This document shows, piece after piece, positions 60,869-64,000 of a stretch of 64,000 bases of DNA. Under the pieces are notes generated by a model. It saw only the letters and a program-made list of their open reading frames with translations. It made no database searches and was not told where the DNA came from. Each line of letters starts with the position of its first letter. The stretch's first letter is position 1. The translations under genes and the position numbers were made by a program. Origin of the DNA: CAZIKB01 sp964539665 (GTDB taxonomy: Bacteria; Zhuqueibacterota; Zhuqueibacteria; Oceanimicrobiales; Oceanimicrobiaceae); contig CAZIKB010000009.1 in the NCBI GenBank assembly GCA_964539665.1, positions 19,284 through 83,283 on the forward strand, in the 5' to 3' direction.

Positions 60869-62923
60869 TCAGGTTTTATCTTTTTCTGCATCCTTTTCTT
60901 TTACTTTCTCAGGCAGCTCAGGTTTGCTCAAATCCGGCAAATCATCGTTCCAGAGATAGTGATTGAACCATTTCAGGTTGTGCCACATAACGACTCGCTG
61001 TGATTTGGGTTTGCTGATTCCGTGGCCAAATCCTTTGTAAATCACCATCTCTACTGGAATACCTCGATCTTCAAGTCCCTGCCTCAGTTCGTAGGCATTC
61101 GGTGTTGGCACGCGCTTGTCAAATTCACCATGCTGGATCAAGGTTGGAGTGCGGGCATTTTTAATGTAAGACATTGGAGACGTTTTTTGATAAACTTCCG
61201 CATCGTCCACTGGATCATCACCTAAATAATTTATAGTAAAAGGTGTGATATCGGTGTTGTAATAATAAGTTGCCCAGTTGGATATTCCGGCTCCAACAGA
61301 TATCGCTGCAAACCGGTCCGAGGAGGTGGTTAAAAATGCAGAAATGTAGCCTCCCTGACTCCAGCCCATGCATCCGACTTTTTCTGCATCCACCCAGCCT
61401 TTATCGATGAGATTGTCAACGCCTGACACCACATCCCAGGCATCACCAACACCCAGGTTGCGATAGTTGAGACGACGAAATTTTTCTCCGTAGCCAGCGC
61501 TGCCTCGGTAGTTAACCATCAAAATCAAAGCGCCGCGTCCAGCCCAAATATCAACGGGATAGTAGCGTGTGCCCTTTGCCAGAAGCGCGGGTCGATCAAT
61601 TCCTGTCGGGCCACCGTGAATGACGCACAAAAGTGGATATTTCCTGCTGTTGTCGAAATTTGCTGGTTTAATCAGGACACCTTCAATAATGGTGCTGTCT
61701 TTGCTTTGCCACGAAATGAGCTCGCGGGTACCCAGAACAAACTCCTTTGTTTGCTCAGTCATTTTGGTTATTCGTTTTGGAGAAAAATTTTGCACGTCAG
61801 ACACATAAATTTCTCTCAAGGTCGTTGGGGAACTTGCCGTAAAGGCCATCTTTTTACCATCTGGCGTTAGGGAGAAAGTTGAGGCTATTAAATCATCGGG
61901 CCCTGTGAGACGTTTGATTTTGCCGTTGCCTGGATTCAGTTGAAACAGGTGGTAGCTGGTTTTCTGGGATGCCCGGAAAAAGACACCATTCCGGTTCCAG
62001 TGCACAAAGCCTGGATTTTCATCGAATTCGCTGGTGAGTATTTTTCGAGCACCGCCCTTTGCTTGCACCAGTACCAGATTTGAATTGAAACCGTAAAAGA
62101 GCTCCTTGCCAGAATAGCTGGAGAAAAGTATCTGACTGTCATCGGGTGACCATTGCGGACTCCAGTCCGGGCCAGCCATTGACACAATTTTTGTCGTTGT
62201 GCTATCGTCGAGACTATAGACATAAACATCAGCAGTATAAAATTGGATTCGATCTGGATTCAATGTAGCGTGAAATGCAATTCTGGTGCCGTCGTGCGAC
62301 CAGGAAAAATCTCCGACGTTGAATTCTTTGCCACTTGTAATCTGATCTCCAGTTTGAGGATTTTTCATCGCTTCAGTGACCTCGAAAAGCCAGATGTGGT
62401 TGTGTCTGTATTCCTTGCGAACGACAAAATAGTCGCCGACATGCTCTTTGCGATCCTTAAGCGCCTTCGATTCCGGTTCCATGGTTGTGAAAGCAATCTT
62501 CTGGCCATCCGGTGACCACTGGTAATTGGAAATACCAGATTCAACTTTGGTTAATTTGATGGCTTCACCACCGACAGGAGAAATAGCAAAAATCTGGCTT
62601 TTGTCTTCTCCTCGACTGGAAGTGAATGTTAACCACTTGCTATCTGGAGACCACTGTGGATTTGAAGCAGACTTCTTGCCACGAGTGAGCTGCAGGGATT
62701 GCCCGCTTTTAGCGTTCGCCAACCAGATTTGACTGATATAGGCATTCTCCTCAAAATTAGCCTGGGAGATGGTGTAAGCGATCCACCGACCGTTTGGTGA
62801 AATTTTTACACTGCCCACAGAGCGAATTGTCAGCAAAGCATCAATCGTCGGCACGACCTTGCCATCTTCGCCGGCAAAGATATAACTTGTTAAGAAAAGC
62901 AACAGAATCATTCGCTTTAACAT
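60869..62923 (-). CDS. S9-family prolyl oligopeptidase (acylaminoacyl-peptidase-like)
   Basis: A 684-residue serine peptidase. A signal peptide (about 1-18, ending SYIFAGED) precedes a seven-bladed beta-propeller of WD/TolB-like repeats (GRWIAYTIS, NPQWSPDSKWL, NYQWSPDGQKIA). The C-terminal alpha/beta hydrolase domain has the triad S522 (GWSQGG), D602 (HGEFDKRVP) and H634 (GFGHGI). S9 enzymes cut short peptides, here after export. GGGAGG lies 9 bases upstream of the ATG at 62923. The gene is noticeably richer in G+C than its neighbours. Confidence 0.92.
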   Translation of the reverse strand: MLKRMILLLFLTSYIFAGEDGKVVPTIDALLTIRSVGSVKISPNGRWIAYTISQANFEENAYISQIWLANAKSGQSLQLTRGKKSASNPQWSPDSKWLTFTSSRGEDKSQIFAISPVGGEAIKLTKVESGISNYQWSPDGQKIAFTTMEPESKALKDRKEHVGDYFVVRKEYRHNHIWLFEVTEAMKNPQTGDQITSGKEFNVGDFSWSHDGTRIAFHATLNPDRIQFYTADVYVYSLDDSTTTKIVSMAGPDWSPQWSPDDSQILFSSYSGKELFYGFNSNLVLVQAKGGARKILTSEFDENPGFVHWNRNGVFFRASQKTSYHLFQLNPGNGKIKRLTGPDDLIASTFSLTPDGKKMAFTASSPTTLREIYVSDVQNFSPKRITKMTEQTKEFVLGTRELISWQSKDSTIIEGVLIKPANFDNSRKYPLLCVIHGGPTGIDRPALLAKGTRYYPVDIWAGRGALILMVNYRGSAGYGEKFRRLNYRNLGVGDAWDVVSGVDNLIDKGWVDAEKVGCMGWSQGGYISAFLTTSSDRFAAISVGAGISNWATYYYNTDITPFTINYLGDDPVDDAEVYQKTSPMSYIKNARTPTLIQHGEFDKRVPTPNAYELRQGLEDRGIPVEMVIYKGFGHGISKPKSQRVVMWHNLKWFNHYLWNDDLPDLSKPELPEKVKEKDAEKDKT

Positions 62924-62983
62924 GGTTTGAACCTCCCAATTTTATATTTTAGTTATTTGGTTTTACAAGTCAACTCTAACAGT

Positions 62984-63691
62984 TCAACATCGTGCCATCT
63001 TTCTCTTCTTACCAATTTTCCCCATGCTTTTTACTTTTTCAATATATTCCTGAGCATCAGGCACTTTGCAAGCAGTACCTCCCATATCAACATGGACTTT
63101 CCCTATTTGATTTGCAATCAATAATGCCTTATCAGTTAAAGAAGATACGTAACAACCAGCAGATATTACAAAACCATTCATGGTATACCTAACCCGGTTA
63201 AGCGAATTATGAATATCTTCGCCTACTCTGTTCAGGAGATTGTCGAGTTCTTCTATTTTCAATTCAGCATCCTGTTTTATCGAAACCAAACTTGAGAGCG
63301 TGGCCCAACCCGATGATGCGACGTTTTCTTTCTGCGATTCTATCCAATCCAGTGCCATTTCATAACCGTGATTGCTTTCCGCTGCTATCCAGGCAACTGT
63401 GCATTCGCTTATCATATACCAGTAAGCTTTAACGGCCCAATTTTGCAGGTCTTTCTTAGTCATTTTGTTTTCATCAGCAATTAAACCAGCCAGATACATT
63501 GCTTCTGAAAAGCCGGTATCGTATAACTCAAGCGATAAATGATAATCTTTTTTAATAGCCTTTTGAATTGTTTTAAGGTCTCTCATTCTTACACTAGAAA
63601 AAGGCTCTCTCGCACCATGATTAATGAGTATCCTTTTGGTGTTTTCATTACCAAGTTTGGAGAGTTCATCAAGTATTTCTTGTGCAGTCAT
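62984..63691 (-). CDS. AlkD-like DNA alkylation repair protein
   Basis: A 235-residue, mainly helical protein. It resembles the HEAT-repeat DNA alkylation repair family (AlkC/AlkD, COG4912): INHGAREPFSSVRMRDLKTI near the start, AESNHGYEMALDWIESQ, and the C-terminal ACKVPDAQEYIEKV...GKIGKKRK. AlkD removes alkylated purines, but many members of this short subgroup have not been tested. AGGAGT lies 6 bases before the ATG at 63691. The S9 peptidase gene lies 60 bases downstream on the same strand. Confidence 0.72.
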   Translation of the reverse strand: MTAQEILDELSKLGNENTKRILINHGAREPFSSVRMRDLKTIQKAIKKDYHLSLELYDTGFSEAMYLAGLIADENKMTKKDLQNWAVKAYWYMISECTVAWIAAESNHGYEMALDWIESQKENVASSGWATLSSLVSIKQDAELKIEELDNLLNRVGEDIHNSLNRVRYTMNGFVISAGCYVSSLTDKALLIANQIGKVHVDMGGTACKVPDAQEYIEKVKSMGKIGKKRKMARC

Positions 63692-64000
63692 GGTTTACTC
63701 CTTTTTTGGGATTTCACCAATATGTATGCTAATATTTTTTAATAGTGTTACTCTTACTTGCATTTAATCAGCATAAAATATCTTCTCCACTCGCTTGTAA
63801 TGAAATCTATTTTGAGCTTGATTTATAATCTCTTTTTTTTATGGCAAGATGACCGAAGTGGAAATTAGAGTATAAGTTTATCACCTTTATTCTCATATTT
63901 TGCAGTGAGAGCATCTTGTTTTCCAAAATTCTTTTTTATTGACAATGTACTGCTTCAGCAAAGCTGAGACATTCAGGATTAAACAGTTTTTAGCGGTTGT
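63692..64000. other. Window end, no gene recognised
   Basis: 309 AT-rich bases upstream of the AlkD-like gene. No promoter consensus, RNA gene or open frame could be supported. Confidence 0.4.

Noticed and set aside
1..64000. tRNA or rRNA genes
   Set aside because: I looked in all gaps above 200 bases for cloverleaf arms, the GGTTCGAATCC-type T-arm and rRNA conserved blocks; none was convincing. The TTCGAATCCCC in repeat copy B (32227-32237) resembles a T-arm half but the rest of the cloverleaf is absent.

Overview
The window is an AT-rich (roughly 38-40% G+C by eye) bacterial chromosome segment dominated by housekeeping and envelope genes. A very large SprA-type outer-membrane protein (the type IX secretion translocon family), a neighbouring glutaminyl-cyclase-like lipoprotein, DUF4097-type 'toastrack' secreted proteins, paired LptF/LptG permeases and FadL/PorV-like barrels point to a Gram-negative member of the FCB superphylum (Calditrichota / KSB1 / Ignavibacteriota-like rather than classical Bacteroidetes). 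The few good promoters that I can see have E. coli-like -35/-10 boxes. The phylum call is inference; no rRNA gene is present to confirm it. No tRNA, CRISPR array, intact insertion sequence or prophage was seen.

Layout. 1-3.2 kb: end of ileS, a DksA/TraR zinc-finger regulator, lspA and an RluD-like pseudouridine synthase. 3.4-9 kb: two secreted toastrack proteins, a palindromic repeat element, a membrane-anchored zinc-finger/NodB deacetylase and an aldehyde dehydrogenase. 9.1-27 kb: an accessory envelope-lipid/glycan region. It starts with a strong promoter and a cytidylyltransferase/CDP-alcohol phosphotransferase fusion, followed by two radical SAM enzymes, two glycosyltransferases, a flippase (minus strand), an MMPL/HpnN-type RND transporter, phosphonopyruvate decarboxylase, a PntC-PhnW fusion, a decayed RND 3' fragment, an MlaC-DUF3047 fusion, a TolC-like protein and a second MlaC-like protein. 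27.3-38 kb: rnhB, yraN, an SDR oxidoreductase, a polyprenyl diphosphate synthase, mannose-family PTS IIC and IID, HPr, enzyme I, PGI/PMI, metK and ahcY. 38.4-55.2 kb: a large lipoprotein, an outer-membrane barrel, two Lpt permeases (minus strand), sprA, a stand-alone lipoprotein copied from the middle of SprA, an M28/glutaminyl-cyclase-like lipoprotein, prmA and a Ppx/GppA phosphatase. 55.4-64 kb: an ECF sigma factor, acpS, a cluster of short inverted repeats, a VanZ-like protein, a metallophosphoesterase lipoprotein, an unknown secreted protein, an S9 peptidase and an AlkD-like protein.

How the parts fit. The most suggestive assembly is 9-27 kb. Enzymes that make 2-aminoethylphosphonate and activate it with CTP (Ppd, PhnW, PntC) lie beside a CDP-alcohol phosphotransferase and a lipid-type transport set (MMPL RND pump, two MlaC-like carriers, TolC). 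This could be a system that makes and exports a phosphonate- or inositol-phosphate-bearing lipid or glycan. PEP mutase, the committing enzyme, is not in the window. Direct repeats derived from the RND 3' end flank the phosphonate genes and record a past rearrangement. The second point of interest is the SprA locus: a lipoprotein that is plainly a duplicate of SprA's central domain sits directly downstream of sprA, with a 47-nt identical block shared by both genes, followed by an enzyme type linked to N-terminal pyroglutamate formation on type IX substrates.
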